A stretch of DNA of 38,553 nucleotides from Sphacelaria rigidula (Eukaryota; Phaeophyceae; Sphacelariales): NCBI GenBank assembly GCA_964200075.2, contig CAXNAA020000013.1, positions 1 to 38,553 of the forward strand, written 5' to 3'. This document shows, piece after piece, positions 18,183 through 26,568 of this stretch (the stretch's first letter is position 1; every line of letters starts with the position of its first letter). Below the pieces are notes generated by a model. The model was not told where the DNA came from. It saw only the letters and a list, made by a program, of their open reading frames with translations, and ran no database searches. Made by a program: the position numbers and the translations under genes.

Positions 18183-18289
18183 TAATTATTAATTTTTTTT
18201 TTTATTGTTTTAATTATACGAGGAAAATCTGAATAAAGTAAAGTTAGTACTATTATTATAAATATTATTTTAAATGGTGTTAATCGCAT
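18164..18289 (-). CDS. tatA: Probable TatA subunit of the twin-arginine translocase
   Basis: A 41-residue frame from the ATG at 18289 (minus strand) to the TGA at 18166-18164. It has a short N-terminus, one hydrophobic segment (residues 7-18) ending LLYS, then DFP and a strongly basic amphipathic stretch ending NNYRKRGI. TatA proteins have one N-terminal helix, an FG turn, then (L/F)P and an amphipathic helix with an aromatic residue 13 positions after the Pro followed by basic residues. Here Pro-22 to Tyr-35 keeps that spacing. It sits directly upstream of tatC in the same direction, as in bacterial tat operons. Its 3' end overlaps antisense trnW by 19 nt, which is unusual. No homology search was possible. 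Shorter than bacterial TatA, and a chance frame is not excluded. Confidence 0.6.
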   Translation of the reverse strand: MRLTPFKIIFIIIVLTLLYSDFPRIIKTIKKKINNYRKRGI

Positions 18290-18293
18290 ATTG

Positions 18294-18368
18294 TCGATTT
18301 GTAGTTTAATAGGTAAAACATAGTTCTCATGAAGCTGACAATGTAGGTTCAACTCCTACCGAATCGAT
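18294..18368 (+). tRNA. trnI(CAT): tRNA(CAT), probably Ile with modified C34
   Basis: Acceptor TCGATTT/GAATCGA, anticodon loop CTCATGA giving CAT, T arm GTAGG-TTCAACT-CCTAC. It is the third CAT tRNA; the others look like initiator and elongator Met. It is therefore the best candidate for the lysidine-modified tRNA-Ile reading ATA. The T arm also resembles plastid trnI(CAT). Confidence 0.72.
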
Positions 18369-18387
18369 AAGTAAATTTTTAATGTAT

Positions 18388-18460
18388 TGGAGTCTAGCCA
18401 AGTTGGTAAGGCGCCCGTTTTTGGTACGGGGATTCGCAGGTTCGAGTCCTTCGACTCCAG
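18388..18460 (+). tRNA. trnQ(TTG): tRNA-Gln(TTG)
   Basis: Acceptor TGGAGTC/GACTCCA (perfect), anticodon arm CCCGT-TTTTGGT-ACGGG giving TTG, T loop TTCGAGT. Confidence 0.95.
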
Positions 18461-18462
18461 TA

Positions 18463-18544
18463 GCCAAGGTGGTGGAATTGGTATACACACTGGGTTTAGG
18501 TTCCAGTCCTTTGATGGATAGGGGTTCAACTCCCCTCTTTGGTA
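18463..18544 (+). tRNA. trnL(TAG): tRNA-Leu(TAG)
   Basis: Class II tRNA. Acceptor GCCAAGG/CTTTGGT, anticodon arm CTGGG-TTTAGGT-TCCAG giving TAG, T arm GGGG-TTCAACT-CCCC. Its 3' end is directly followed by the rps12 ATG, so RNase Z cleavage would give a leaderless rps12 mRNA. Confidence 0.94.
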
Positions 18545-18925
18545 ATGCCAAGTATTAATCAATTGGTTCGTGGGGTTAGAGGTTTAAAAAAAAAAAAAGT
18601 AAAATGTCCAAGTCTTCGTGGCTGTCCTCAAAAAAGAGGAGTTTGTCTAAAATTATTTATATGTTCTCCTAGAAAGCCAAATTCTGCTCGACGTAAGGTT
18701 ACTAGAGTACGCTTATCTAATAAGATAAAATTAACGGCTTATATTCCCGGTCAAGTACATAATTTACAAGAGCATTCTCAAGTTTTAGTTCGAGGAGGTC
18801 GTATACCTGATCTTCCTGGTGTAAAATATCGTTTAATACGTAATAAAATGGACTTAGATGCTTTGCATGATAGGGTTAGTTCACGTTCTAAATATGGCAC
18901 AAGAAAAATAAAAAAATCATGGTAA
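18545..18925 (+). CDS. rps12: Ribosomal protein S12
   Basis: Decoding-centre protein of the small subunit. The 126 residues from the ATG at 18545 ([12 protein letters not shown]) carry [28 protein letters not shown] and [15 protein letters not shown], the invariant uS12 blocks. The frame is open slightly further upstream only through a TTG inside trnL, which is rejected. It overlaps rps7 by 7 nt in the bacterial str-operon order. Confidence 0.98.
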   Translation: MPSINQLVRGVRGLKKKKVKCPSLRGCPQKRGVCLKLFICSPRKPNSARRKVTRVRLSNKIKLTAYIPGQVHNLQEHSQVLVRGGRIPDLPGVKYRLIRNKMDLDALHDRVSSRSKYGTRKIKKSW

Positions 18926-19440
18926 CGTTAAAAAAAAAACTTGATTCTAATTTTAAAACAGATCCTTTAATCTCAAAAATGGTTAATCTTCTAATGCGTG
19001 AAGGTAAAAAAGAAAAAGCTGAAAAATTTTTACATAAAATTTTTTGTTTTATCGAAGAGAACTATCCAGGAGAAGCTCTTAATATATTTTATTTAGCGGT
19101 TTTTCATACACAACTTTTTCTTGGGGTTCGGCTTAAAGCTCAAGGAAAAAAATATCGTCGTAATGTTAATACTAAAAATATTTTCACGCCTTATTTTTTA
19201 TCGGATACTCGAGGTCAAACTCTCGCTATTCGATCACTTTTTATTTCAGGAAAAAATCGTTCTTTATCTAGACCTTTATGGCAAAATTTAAGCGAAGAAT
19301 TTCTTGAAGCAGCTTTTAATAAAGGTAATATTGTTGAAAAAAGGTATGAAACACACAAAATAGCAAAAAATAGCAGACGTTTATACCCATCTCTGTGGAT
19401 TCGTAAGTATAACGAACAAAATAGTAATTATTTTAATTGA
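18919..19440 (+). CDS. rps7: Ribosomal protein S7
   Basis: Primary-binding protein of the small-subunit head. The 173 residues include [22 protein letters not shown] near the N-terminus and [24 protein letters not shown] at the C-terminus. The latter matches the family end ([20 protein letters not shown]). It starts within the last codons of rps12 and ends in TGA. About 120 nt of featureless AT-rich DNA separates it from nad4L. Confidence 0.95.
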   Translation: MVTLKKKLDSNFKTDPLISKMVNLLMREGKKEKAEKFLHKIFCFIEENYPGEALNIFYLAVFHTQLFLGVRLKAQGKKYRRNVNTKNIFTPYFLSDTRGQTLAIRSLFISGKNRSLSRPLWQNLSEEFLEAAFNKGNIVEKRYETHKIAKNSRRLYPSLWIRKYNEQNSNYFN

Positions 19441-19563
19441 CATTGTATTAAAATTGATTTTTTCAAAAGTTTAGGTTAATTAAATTTTTATTTTTTCCTT
19501 GTTTATTGTTTTATGTAAATTTTGTAGTATTGACTTAAATATATTTTATTTAAAAAATTAAAA

Positions 19564-19866
19564 ATGCGTGCAACTACTGTATGTTTTGTTATTAGTTTAA
19601 TGTTCTTTATTGGTGTTGGAGGAGTTGTTTTAAATCGAACTAATATTTTAGCTATTTTAATGTCATTAGAGATTGCTCTTTTTTCTATAAGTTTAAACTT
19701 TATTATTTTTTCCGTTTATCTTGATGACATTATGGGCCAAATTTTTGCTATCTTTATACTTGCTGTAGCTGCTTGTGAATCCTCTATCGGATTAGCTATT
19801 ATTCTTGTATATTATCGAGTTAGAGGTAATATTCGTGTTGATCAAGCTTCATTGTTAAAATCTTAA
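19564..19866 (+). CDS. nad4L: NADH dehydrogenase subunit 4L
   Basis: Smallest membrane subunit of complex I with three helices. The 100 residues show NRTNILAILMSLEIALFSISLNF with the conserved membrane Glu, followed by AACESSIGLAIILVYYRVRG. Length is normal. It is followed by trnL(CAA) after 9 nt. Confidence 0.97.
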   Translation: MRATTVCFVISLMFFIGVGGVVLNRTNILAILMSLEIALFSISLNFIIFSVYLDDIMGQIFAIFILAVAACESSIGLAIILVYYRVRGNIRVDQASLLKS

Positions 19867-19875
19867 TTTATTTAA

Positions 19876-19956
19876 GCTTCTATGGTGAAATGGTAGACAC
19901 GGTAGATTCAAAATCTTTTGTCTTTTGACGTGCTGGTTCGAATCCAGTTAGAAGTA
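19876..19956 (+). tRNA. trnL(CAA): tRNA-Leu(CAA)
   Basis: Class II tRNA. Acceptor GCTTCTA/TAGAAGT, anticodon loop TTCAAAA giving CAA, T arm CTGG-TTCGAAT-CCAG. The anticodon stem has one mismatch. With TAA and TAG it completes three Leu isoacceptors. Confidence 0.9.
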
Positions 19957-19972
19957 AATAAATATCTTTTTT

Positions 19973-20350
19973 ATGATTCAAGCACAAACTATTTTAAAAG
20001 TAGTAGATAATTGCGGGGGTAAGACTGCTCGTTGCATAAAAGTTAAAGGAAAATCTACAGCTAATCTAGGCGATGTTATAATTGTATCCATACAAACTCT
20101 TCGTAAACACTATCGTAGCCAAGTTCGGGTAAGAGTTAATAAATCAGAAGTTTATCATGGTCTTGTTGTGCAAACTCAAAAACTTAATCGGTATAAAAGT
20201 GGAAATGGTATACGTTTTGGTCGTAATGCTATAGTTTTGATTACACCTAAATCTAAGATTCTTGGTAGTAGAGTTTCCACTTTTGTTCCTCATAAGTTAC
20301 GATATTTAAAATGGAGCAAACTAGGTTTTTTAGGTAAAGGGTTTATTTAA
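19973..20350 (+). CDS. rpl14: Ribosomal protein L14
   Basis: Large-subunit protein at the intersubunit bridge. The 125 residues begin MIQAQTILKVVDNCGGKTARCIKV, the uL14 signature. GNGIRFGRNAIVLI follows in the middle and the RxxxFVPHKLR-like end is present. Length is typical (about 122). It is followed by rpl5 after 5 nt, as in the bacterial spc operon once rpl24 is lost. Confidence 0.97.
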   Translation: MIQAQTILKVVDNCGGKTARCIKVKGKSTANLGDVIIVSIQTLRKHYRSQVRVRVNKSEVYHGLVVQTQKLNRYKSGNGIRFGRNAIVLITPKSKILGSRVSTFVPHKLRYLKWSKLGFLGKGFI

Positions 20351-20355
20351 AATTT

Positions 20356-20874
20356 ATGTGTTTTTTAAAAATTCATTATCATGAAGTAATCCAAAGAGAT
20401 ATGATTCTTACAGAAATTGTTGAAACAGTTTCTGAATTATCTAGTCCAACAAAAGTTATACTATCTTTAGGTGGGGGTAATAACGAAGAAAGTTATGTTA
20501 TGTCATGTATTTTTTTTCTTTTTTGTGTGTGTGGTAAAAAACCTTTTTATATCCGACAAAAAATACAAGGTTTTAAAGATGGGAATGTTATAGGCGGGAA
20601 GCTTACTTTTCGTAAGTTTTATATGTACAATTTTATTTCTAGATTACTTTTTGAAATTTTACCACGTATGAAGCATTTTGAGGGTTTTCGTTTTCCGCAA
20701 CACAATAACTGTTTTAGTTTTATCCTAAAAGATATTTTTGTTTTTGAGGGATTAGGTTCTTTATTTACTTATTTAGAGCAATTAAATTCTCTTCAATGCC
20801 AAATTCATTTTACGACAAAAAGTAAATCAGAAGTATCTGTTCTTGGTCAAGGTTTACTTTTTTGTTTTTTATAA
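20356..20874 (+). CDS. rpl5: Ribosomal protein L5
   Basis: Large-subunit protein that contacts 5S rRNA in the central protuberance. The 172 residues have KKPFYIRQKIQGFKDGNVIGGKLTFR (family GQkp..TkAkksia.FklR.g..iG..vTLR). FEILPRMKHFEGFRFPQHNNCFSF corresponds to the conserved LPRIRDFRGL region. Its presence fits the predicted 5S rRNA. Confidence 0.93.
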   Translation: MCFLKIHYHEVIQRDMILTEIVETVSELSSPTKVILSLGGGNNEESYVMSCIFFLFCVCGKKPFYIRQKIQGFKDGNVIGGKLTFRKFYMYNFISRLLFEILPRMKHFEGFRFPQHNNCFSFILKDIFVFEGLGSLFTYLEQLNSLQCQIHFTTKSKSEVSVLGQGLLFCFL

Positions 20875-20904
20875 TATTTATATTTTAAATTAAAAAAGTA
20901 TAAA

Positions 20905-20978
20905 AGCGGAAATAACTCAATGGTAGAGTGCTAGCTTGCCAAGCTTGAAGTTGAGGGTTCAAGTCCCTTTTTTCGCTT
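20905..20978 (+). tRNA. trnG(GCC): tRNA-Gly(GCC)
   Basis: Acceptor AGCGGAA/TTTCGCT with one G-T pair, anticodon loop TTGCCAA giving GCC, T arm GAGGG-TTCAAGT-CCCTT. GCC reads GGT and GGC. GGA and GGG are also used, so a second tRNA-Gly should exist outside the window or be imported. Confidence 0.92.
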
Positions 20979-21048
20979 AATTTAAAAAAATTTAAGTGTG
21001 TCTTATCGTTAATCTTTTAAATATTAGTATAGTAAAAAAAAATTTTAG

Positions 21049-21297
<249 letters not shown>

Positions 21298-21407
21298 TTA
21301 ATTAGTAAACTTAAATTTGCTGTTGGTTATTTTATTAAATTTATATTTTAAAAAGGCTAAAAACATAGTTTAGGTATTTTGCCGTGTGTTAATGAAAATT
21401 TAAAGTT

Positions 21408-21806
21408 TTATATTTGTGTAAGCCAAACATTATGGCTCTTTTTTATTAAAAGTGATAAAATTTTATATTTATTATTTTCTTTTTTACTGTTTTTTATAAG
21501 TAAGACGTTGTACCAATGTTTTTTTATGTATAAACCTAGAAATATTTTTTTCGTTAATAGTTCTTTTAAATTTAATTCTATATCTTTTATTGTTTTTGGA
21601 AATACTCTGATTAGTAAACCTCCCCCAGTAACCTTAGGAGGTTTTGTATATGATAAAGAAAAATAACAATCTATTGTGCTTATTTTTGCTGCTATTTGAT
21701 TTATTTCTGTAGAAGTTAAGTTAGAAGCATCAATGCTTATGAAGTAGGGATAAGTTGATAAACTGTTAAATTTATTTCGAAAGTATTGTTTTTTTAATTT
21801 AGGCAT
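21408..21806 (-). CDS. Hypothetical protein, possibly ribosomal protein L10
   Basis: A 132-residue basic frame that starts 2 nt after the rpl16 stop, so it is very likely the last gene of the minus-strand ribosomal cluster. The N-terminal part (YFISIDASNLTSTEINQIAAKIS, residues 21-43) resembles the L10 element with a hydrophobic strand, then D-x-x-x-L-T-x-x-E and an amphipathic helix. The rest (KPPKVTGGGLLIRVFPKTIK and a basic tail) is not diagnostic. rpl10 is known in some gene-rich mitochondrial genomes. The L10 call is a weak inference; that this is a real gene is more secure, given its position and length. Confidence 0.6.
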   Translation of the reverse strand: MPKLKKQYFRNKFNSLSTYPYFISIDASNLTSTEINQIAAKISTIDCYFSLSYTKPPKVTGGGLLIRVFPKTIKDIELNLKELLTKKIFLGLYIKKHWYNVLLIKNSKKENNKYKILSLLIKKSHNVWLTQI

Positions 21807-21808
21807 TT

Positions 21809-22216
21809 TTATTGTTCGTATACTTGAAGTTTAAGAGGAAGTTTATTTGCTCCACGTTTGAGTGCAAGTGCACCTTCTTTTAAGGGTATCCCTGTTAGCT
21901 CAAATAATGTTTGACCTGCAGATAGCTTACCGACCCAATAGTTTACTTTACCTTTACCTTTACCCATTCTAGAAGCAGAAGATTTATTGCTTATACCTAT
22001 ATCAGTAAACAAATGTATTTTTAAGCGTCCTTTTCGTTTGATTGATCGACGTATGCTTTGACGTGCTGCTTCTATTTGTTTACTGTTTAAGTATGCAGAT
22101 TCTGTAGCTATTAGTGTTAAAAAAGAATTAGGTTGTAATTTATACATTTTATTTGATGCTTTTGGTAATTGTCTTGGTTTATAATATTTTCGATATTTTG
22201 TTTTTTTAGGTTGCAT
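21809..22216 (-). CDS. rpl16: Ribosomal protein L16
   Basis: Large-subunit protein at the A-site tRNA elbow. The 135 residues begin MQPKKTKYRKYYKPR. They contain SAYLNSKQIEAARQSIRRSIKRKGRLKIHLFTDI and SRMGKGKGKVNYWVGKL, the invariant uL16 core. The C-terminus is KEGALALKRGANKLPLKLQV. Length is typical. It follows rps3 by 7 nt in S10-operon order. Confidence 0.98.
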   Translation of the reverse strand: MQPKKTKYRKYYKPRQLPKASNKMYKLQPNSFLTLIATESAYLNSKQIEAARQSIRRSIKRKGRLKIHLFTDIGISNKSSASRMGKGKGKVNYWVGKLSAGQTLFELTGIPLKEGALALKRGANKLPLKLQVYEQ

Positions 22217-22223
22217 TTGTTTT

Positions 22224-23060
22224 TTATTTATAACACATCCATACTTTTATTCCAACGCTACCTAAAATTGTTTGAGCTTGCATGTATTCTGCTTGTATAG
22301 GAATATCTAATTTATTAAAAGGCATTTTTCCTATTTGATATTTCCAAACACGACTTCTACCTTTAGGTTTAGGCCCAAAACGTCCTTTTATTTGAATTTT
22401 TAAACCTTTTATTTTGTATTCTTTTTTTAAAGAATCAAATCCTTGTTTTAAAAATTTTAAAAAATCAGCATGCTTTCGTCGACGACTACGGCTGCGTATA
22501 TTTTCTCTTATAAAAGTCGCTAAGCTTAGGGCATTTGTTTTTGATTGCAATGCTAAATTCATAAGTTGCATACCAGATCTAGCATAACTATATTTTGATT
22601 TATTAAAATTTTTATTGTAATAGGACATAGTTGTTCTTGCAGGTTTTGGTATTGATCTAGAATAAGTTTTAAGTCGTTTAACCTTAAGTTGTATTGTTTT
22701 TAACCCAGTAAAATGTTGTATTTTTTTAATAGCAAAATAAAATCGTCTTAAAACTGTTTTCCAAGTTTTTCTGGTGTGCTTTTGTATGTAATTATTAGTA
22801 TTTTCTTTTTTTCTCCGAGATCGGCCACGTTTTTTGCTTTTTGAATGCAATTGTATAAGATTAATTTTTATGAATAAGTAATCGTGGTATACACCGATTT
22901 GTATTTTGTCTGCGTAAATATCTGTTTTTTTGCAGCAAGCTCTTATAAGCTTATATATTGAGTATGTTATATAATTAAATTGTGTTTCATTCCAATACGC
23001 ACAGCCTTGAAAAATGTTGTGTGTAATACGTAAACTGTTAGGATGAGCTTTTTGTGCCAT
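22224..23060 (-). CDS. rps3: Ribosomal protein S3
   Basis: Small-subunit protein of the mRNA entry channel. The 278 residues begin MAQKAHPNSLRI (family MGQKxNPxxxRL). The C-terminal domain is clear: IKGLKIQIKGRFGPKPKGRSRVWKYQIGKMPFNKLDIPI and the terminal GSVGIKVWMCY. A Lys/Arg-rich middle replaces the KH region, which is often divergent in mitochondria. Its ATG overlaps the rps19 stop by 1 nt. Confidence 0.95.
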   Translation of the reverse strand: MAQKAHPNSLRITHNIFQGCAYWNETQFNYITYSIYKLIRACCKKTDIYADKIQIGVYHDYLFIKINLIQLHSKSKKRGRSRRKKENTNNYIQKHTRKTWKTVLRRFYFAIKKIQHFTGLKTIQLKVKRLKTYSRSIPKPARTTMSYYNKNFNKSKYSYARSGMQLMNLALQSKTNALSLATFIRENIRSRSRRRKHADFLKFLKQGFDSLKKEYKIKGLKIQIKGRFGPKPKGRSRVWKYQIGKMPFNKLDIPIQAEYMQAQTILGSVGIKVWMCYK

Positions 23061-23338
23061 TATTTATTTTTTTTAATTACGTTTTTTGCTTTTTTTTTTA
23101 TAAAATTTTTTCTTGTAAAAACAAATTCACCCAATTTATGTCCGACCATTTGTGGTTTAATGTCACGTGTTACCATTTCTTTACCGTTGTGTATAGATAC
23201 TTGTAAACCTACTGCAGCTGGGTATATCGTTGATCGTCGAGACCAAGTTGAAATTATTTTATTTTTTTCATGCCCAAAGTTTAACTTTTTAAAAAAATTA
23301 CTATCAATAAAAGGTGGTTTCCATTTAGATCTTGACAT
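23060..23338 (-). CDS. rps19: Ribosomal protein S19
   Basis: Small-subunit head protein. The 92 residues begin MSRSKWKPPFID and contain STWSRRSTIYPAAVGLQVSIHNGKEMV, then MVGHKLGEFVFTR, the classic uS19 signature. It overlaps both neighbours: its start lies 14 nt inside the rpl2 end, and its stop shares a base with the rps3 ATG. Confidence 0.97.
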   Translation of the reverse strand: MSRSKWKPPFIDSNFFKKLNFGHEKNKIISTWSRRSTIYPAAVGLQVSIHNGKEMVTRDIKPQMVGHKLGEFVFTRKNFIKKKAKNVIKKNK

Positions 23339-24095
23339 TGTATTTTAATTGTGGTCGAATACGTTTAGTAGGTTTTCCTTTAGTTGGTTTCCCCCATGGA
23401 GTTACTGAGGGTCTACCTCCTGATGTTTTTCCTTCTCCCCCACCATGTGGATGGTCTATTGGGTTCATAGCAACTCCTCTTACTATTGGTCGTCGTCCTA
23501 GCCATCTAGAATGTCCAGCTTTTTTAAGTGAATTAAAACGTTTGTTAGAGTTGCTTACTATCCCAAGAGTAGCTATTGTGTTTATATCAAACCATCGATA
23601 ATCCCCTGACTTTAGTTTAATTTCTGCTTTATCTTGAGTTTTTTTTATAAGTTTTCCATATGCACCCGGTGCACGTAATATTTGCCCATTCCCTTTAGGT
23701 TTTAGGCTAAGGTTATATACTGCTCTACCTGTATTTATATACCTTAATTTTTGGCTATGGCCATTATCCTTATAAGTATTTTTAAGATGCCCAGAGTTTG
23801 ATCTTATAATGTCACCTCTTTTTATTTGTGTTGGTGCTAAAATGTAATTATTTTTTTTTGTATCTGGGTTAAATACTCGAGCTAAAAAAGCTGTTCTATT
23901 AGGATCATACTCTAATCCAATAACAATACCATTCGTAGATGTTCGTTTAGAATCTATATATCGGTACAGTTGATTATGTCCTCCTCCTCTGTGCCAAGCA
24001 GTTATACGTCCTTTGTTATTTCTCCCATTAGAAAAATTCCATGATTGTGTTTTTGATTTAAGAGGTGTAGTTATGAACAGAGTGTTTTTTTTCAT
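23325..24095 (-). CDS. rpl2: Ribosomal protein L2
   Basis: Large-subunit protein next to the peptidyl-transferase centre. The 256 residues keep the N-terminal RNITAWHRGGGHNQLYR block (here GRITAWHRGGGHNQ). They also keep GDYRWFDINTIATLGIVSN and the catalytic-region VRGVAMNPIDHPHGGGEGKTSGGRPSVTPWGKPTKG. First gene of the minus cluster rpl2-rps19-rps3-rpl16-orf132. It is divergent from rps13 across only 34 nt, which should hold start signals for both strands. Confidence 0.98.
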   Translation of the reverse strand: MKKNTLFITTPLKSKTQSWNFSNGRNNKGRITAWHRGGGHNQLYRYIDSKRTSTNGIVIGLEYDPNRTAFLARVFNPDTKKNNYILAPTQIKRGDIIRSNSGHLKNTYKDNGHSQKLRYINTGRAVYNLSLKPKGNGQILRAPGAYGKLIKKTQDKAEIKLKSGDYRWFDINTIATLGIVSNSNKRFNSLKKAGHSRWLGRRPIVRGVAMNPIDHPHGGGEGKTSGGRPSVTPWGKPTKGKPTKRIRPQLKYNVKI

Positions 24096-24129
24096 ATTTT
24101 ATTTTAAAATTTTGTATATACATATATAT

Positions 24130-24474
24130 ATGTCTTTTATTGTCGGTACGCCATTACCAAAAGATTTAGTTTTAATCTATTCTCTAACGCATGTTTATGG
24201 GATTGGTTTAAATCAATCGAAGATTATTTGTAAAAAAGCTGGTTTTGGTTTAGATTCTAGAGGCAAAGATATAAATTATATTCAAGCAAAAATTTTAGAA
24301 AAAACTATCGATAATCTTTCTTTAGTTTTAAGTCAAGATCTTCGTCGTTTTCAAAAAGAAAAAATTTATCGGTTATGTAATATTTTTTCTTACAGAGGTT
24401 TACGCCATCGTAAAGGTTTACCGGTTAGAGGTCAACGTACGCATACAAATTCTAAGCGTAGATCACATTTTTAA
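24130..24474 (+). CDS. rps13: Ribosomal protein S13
   Basis: Small-subunit head protein at the intersubunit bridge. The ATG at 24130 gives 114 residues starting MSFIVGTPLPKDLVLIYSLTHVYGIG. The frame is open upstream but that would overlap divergent rpl2. The C-terminal YRGLRHRKGLPVRGQRTHTNSKRR is the uS13 signature. It is followed by rps11 after 51 nt, as in the bacterial alpha operon. Confidence 0.97.
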   Translation: MSFIVGTPLPKDLVLIYSLTHVYGIGLNQSKIICKKAGFGLDSRGKDINYIQAKILEKTIDNLSLVLSQDLRRFQKEKIYRLCNIFSYRGLRHRKGLPVRGQRTHTNSKRRSHF

Positions 24475-24525
24475 TTATAATGTTATACGTTATATTGTAT
24501 AGCGTATTCATATTTACAGTAAAAA

Positions 24526-24966
24526 ATGATAAAAAATAAAGAAAAATTATCACCCAGTATCACGTATAAATCTGGTATTTTGTATATTGTTTCTACAAAA
24601 AGAAATATTAAATGTTCGTTTGTTGACCCTCTTGAAAAAAAAGTAAAAACAAGTTGTTCAATTGGTATTATAAAAATAGATAATAAAAATTTAATTACAG
24701 ATTATGAGCGAGCAATTGAAATGGGAGCTTACATTGCGCAAAAAATTCAGAACCTTAAATATATCAAGCTTTCTATTGTTATACGTGGTTTGGGTATAAA
24801 CCGAAAAGCTGTTATTGTAGGTTTAGAACGCTTTGGGTTTGTTATAAATAAATTTATTGATTTAACGTTCTTACCTCATAATGGTTGTCGTGCTTCTAAA
24901 GTAAGACGTAAAAAGAATCGTACTAAAGTTAGTTATAAAAGTGCTAGCATTACTTCTGGGTTTTAA
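24526..24966 (+). CDS. rps11: Ribosomal protein S11
   Basis: Small-subunit platform protein. The 146 residues hold the uS11 core. [30 protein letters not shown] corresponds to the family VxVxGxGxGReaaIraL stretch. [22 protein letters not shown] corresponds to DvTpiPHNGCRppKrRRv. The N-terminus has [16 protein letters not shown]. It ends 7 nt before trnY. Confidence 0.95.
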   Translation: MIKNKEKLSPSITYKSGILYIVSTKRNIKCSFVDPLEKKVKTSCSIGIIKIDNKNLITDYERAIEMGAYIAQKIQNLKYIKLSIVIRGLGINRKAVIVGLERFGFVINKFIDLTFLPHNGCRASKVRRKKNRTKVSYKSASITSGF

Positions 24967-24973
24967 TTTTTTA

Positions 24974-25056
24974 GAAGAAGTGACTGAGTGGTTGAAAGTG
25001 ACAGATTGTAAATCTGTTGGTTTTTACCGTCGCAGGTTCGAATCCTGCCTTCTTCT
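24974..25056 (+). tRNA. trnY(GTA): tRNA-Tyr(GTA)
   Basis: Class II tRNA with a bacterial-type long variable arm. Acceptor GAAGAAG/CTTCTTC is perfect, the anticodon lies in ACAGATTGTAAATCTGT giving GTA, and the T arm is GCAGG-TTCGAAT-CCTGC. Confidence 0.95.
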
Positions 25057-25090
25057 TTTCTTTTTATGTCTTAAATCAAATTTTTTTAAA

Positions 25091-26269
25091 ATGATTAATA
25101 TGTTACGATGGAACACAAATTCTTTAGTTAGTTGGGTTGATTCTCATATTATTGATTATCCTACTGCCATGAACTTAAATTATACTTGGAGTTTTGGATC
25201 AGCTGCAGGTTTTTGTTTAGGTATGCAATTTTTTACTGGTATTTTTTTAGCTATGTTTTATCTTGGTGATATACGTTATGCGTTTGAAAGCGTTGAGTAC
25301 ATTATGAGAGATGTTCATTACGGTTGGTTAATCCGTTATTTTCATGCTAATGGGGCTTCTTTTTTTTTTATTGTTATCTATTGTCATATTTTTAGAGGTT
25401 TATACTATGGTTCTTTTATGGATCCACGTAAGCCTTTATGGTGGTCAGGTTGTATCATTTTTGTATTAGCCATGGGTACAGCATTTATAGGTTATGTGTT
25501 GCCTTGGGGTGCTATGAGTTTTTGGGGAGTAACTGTAATTACTAGTATGGTTACTGTACTTCCTTATAAGGTAGGTAGAAATATATCTTGGTGGATTTGG
25601 GGGGCTTACGTTGTTAACAATAAAACATTAAAACGTTTTCTAAGTTTACATTATCTTTTGCCCTTTATCTTGCTTGGACTTGTTTTTGTTCATTTAGGTT
25701 TATTGCATAAAGATGGTTCTAATAATCCATTAGGTGTAAAAGAAAAATTATCTAATATTAGTTTTTATCCTTATTTTTATGTAAAAGATCTTTTAGGTTT
25801 TTTTGTTCTATTAACTATTATGTCAGGTTTCGTTATATACGCTCCAAACTTTTTAGGGGATCCCTTAAATTATACTCCACCAAATCCTATTAAAACTCCT
25901 GCTCATATTGTTCCTGAGTGGTACTTTCTTGCTTTTTATGCAATACTGCGTACAATTCCGCATAAGTTAGGTGGCATTTTGGCTATGGGTGCTGCAGTAT
26001 TAGCGTTATTTGCTTATCCTTTATTAAATTCTTCAAAAATACGTAGTGGTATTTTTCGTCCAATATATGTTGTTTTCCTTTGGCTTTTTTTAGGTAATCA
26101 TTTTTTTTTATCTTGGACAGGTACTGTTTCTATAGTTAAAGAAAAAGATGATAATTGTCTTATTAAGTGGGGTGTTCTGGGTACTGTAAATTATTTCTTA
26201 TTCTTTATAATAATAGGTTTTATAGGTAAATTAGAGCATTATTTAAGTAGTTATAAGGTAAAAGAATGA
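25091..26269 (+). CDS. cob: Apocytochrome b
   Basis: Core subunit of complex III with both quinone sites. The chosen ATG at 25091 gives 392 residues starting [11 protein letters not shown]; further upstream the frame runs through trnY. It has [20 protein letters not shown] (Qo region) and the Qo-site PEWY motif in [19 protein letters not shown]. The heme-ligand His pairs lie in the usual helices ([15 protein letters not shown] and [18 protein letters not shown]). It ends in ATGA overlapping the next small gene. Confidence 0.98.
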   Translation: MINMLRWNTNSLVSWVDSHIIDYPTAMNLNYTWSFGSAAGFCLGMQFFTGIFLAMFYLGDIRYAFESVEYIMRDVHYGWLIRYFHANGASFFFIVIYCHIFRGLYYGSFMDPRKPLWWSGCIIFVLAMGTAFIGYVLPWGAMSFWGVTVITSMVTVLPYKVGRNISWWIWGAYVVNNKTLKRFLSLHYLLPFILLGLVFVHLGLLHKDGSNNPLGVKEKLSNISFYPYFYVKDLLGFFVLLTIMSGFVIYAPNFLGDPLNYTPPNPIKTPAHIVPEWYFLAFYAILRTIPHKLGGILAMGAAVLALFAYPLLNSSKIRSGIFRPIYVVFLWLFLGNHFFLSWTGTVSIVKEKDDNCLIKWGVLGTVNYFLFFIIIGFIGKLEHYLSSYKVKE

Positions 26270-26469
26270 AATCTGTTCCAGGATGTGTTATCTTTTCAGA
26301 CGGAAGTCTCATAATAACGTCTTACCCTAGTTTTAGTTTTTCAGAGCCTTATAAGTTTCTTGTTCAAGATATAAATAATAATATATTTTGGTCAGGGTCT
26401 ACTTCTGAGAATCAAACGGAAGTAGCTATTTTTACTTCTCGTTTTGATTTATCATCAAATAATTTGTAG
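26266..26469 (+). CDS. rpl31: Probable ribosomal protein L31
   Basis: A 67-residue frame beginning inside the cob stop (ATGA). [10 protein letters not shown] corresponds to the bL31 stretch VVxxTDGSxF, and [14 protein letters not shown] corresponds to LxxDIxxxxHPxWTG. The final FTSRFDL corresponds to the terminal F-x-x-R/KF. No N-terminal Cys zinc set is seen beyond Cys-7, but zinc-free L31 is common. rpl31 is known from jakobid and some stramenopile mitochondria. Tight coupling to cob suggests it is translated. Identification is by eye only. Confidence 0.65.
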   Translation: MKSVPGCVIFSDGSLIITSYPSFSFSEPYKFLVQDINNNIFWSGSTSENQTEVAIFTSRFDLSSNNL

Positions 26470-26568
26470 TCTACTTGTTTTTTTTTAGTTGTAGTTAATA
26501 GCTTAATAAATGTAGTTGGATTTAAGTAAATTTGTATTTTAATTCGTATTAGTAATACCAATAATAAA

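Noticed and set aside
18327-18562. Two minus-strand open frames of 68-74 codons
   Set aside because: They are antisense translations of trnI(CAT), trnQ and trnL(TAG) with no family resemblance. The TatA-like frame just downstream is different: it lies mainly in non-tRNA sequence.
21379-21666. Plus-strand 95-codon frame opposite orf132
   Set aside because: It is antisense to the cluster gene that follows rpl16 with 2-nt spacing, and has no recognisable motif.
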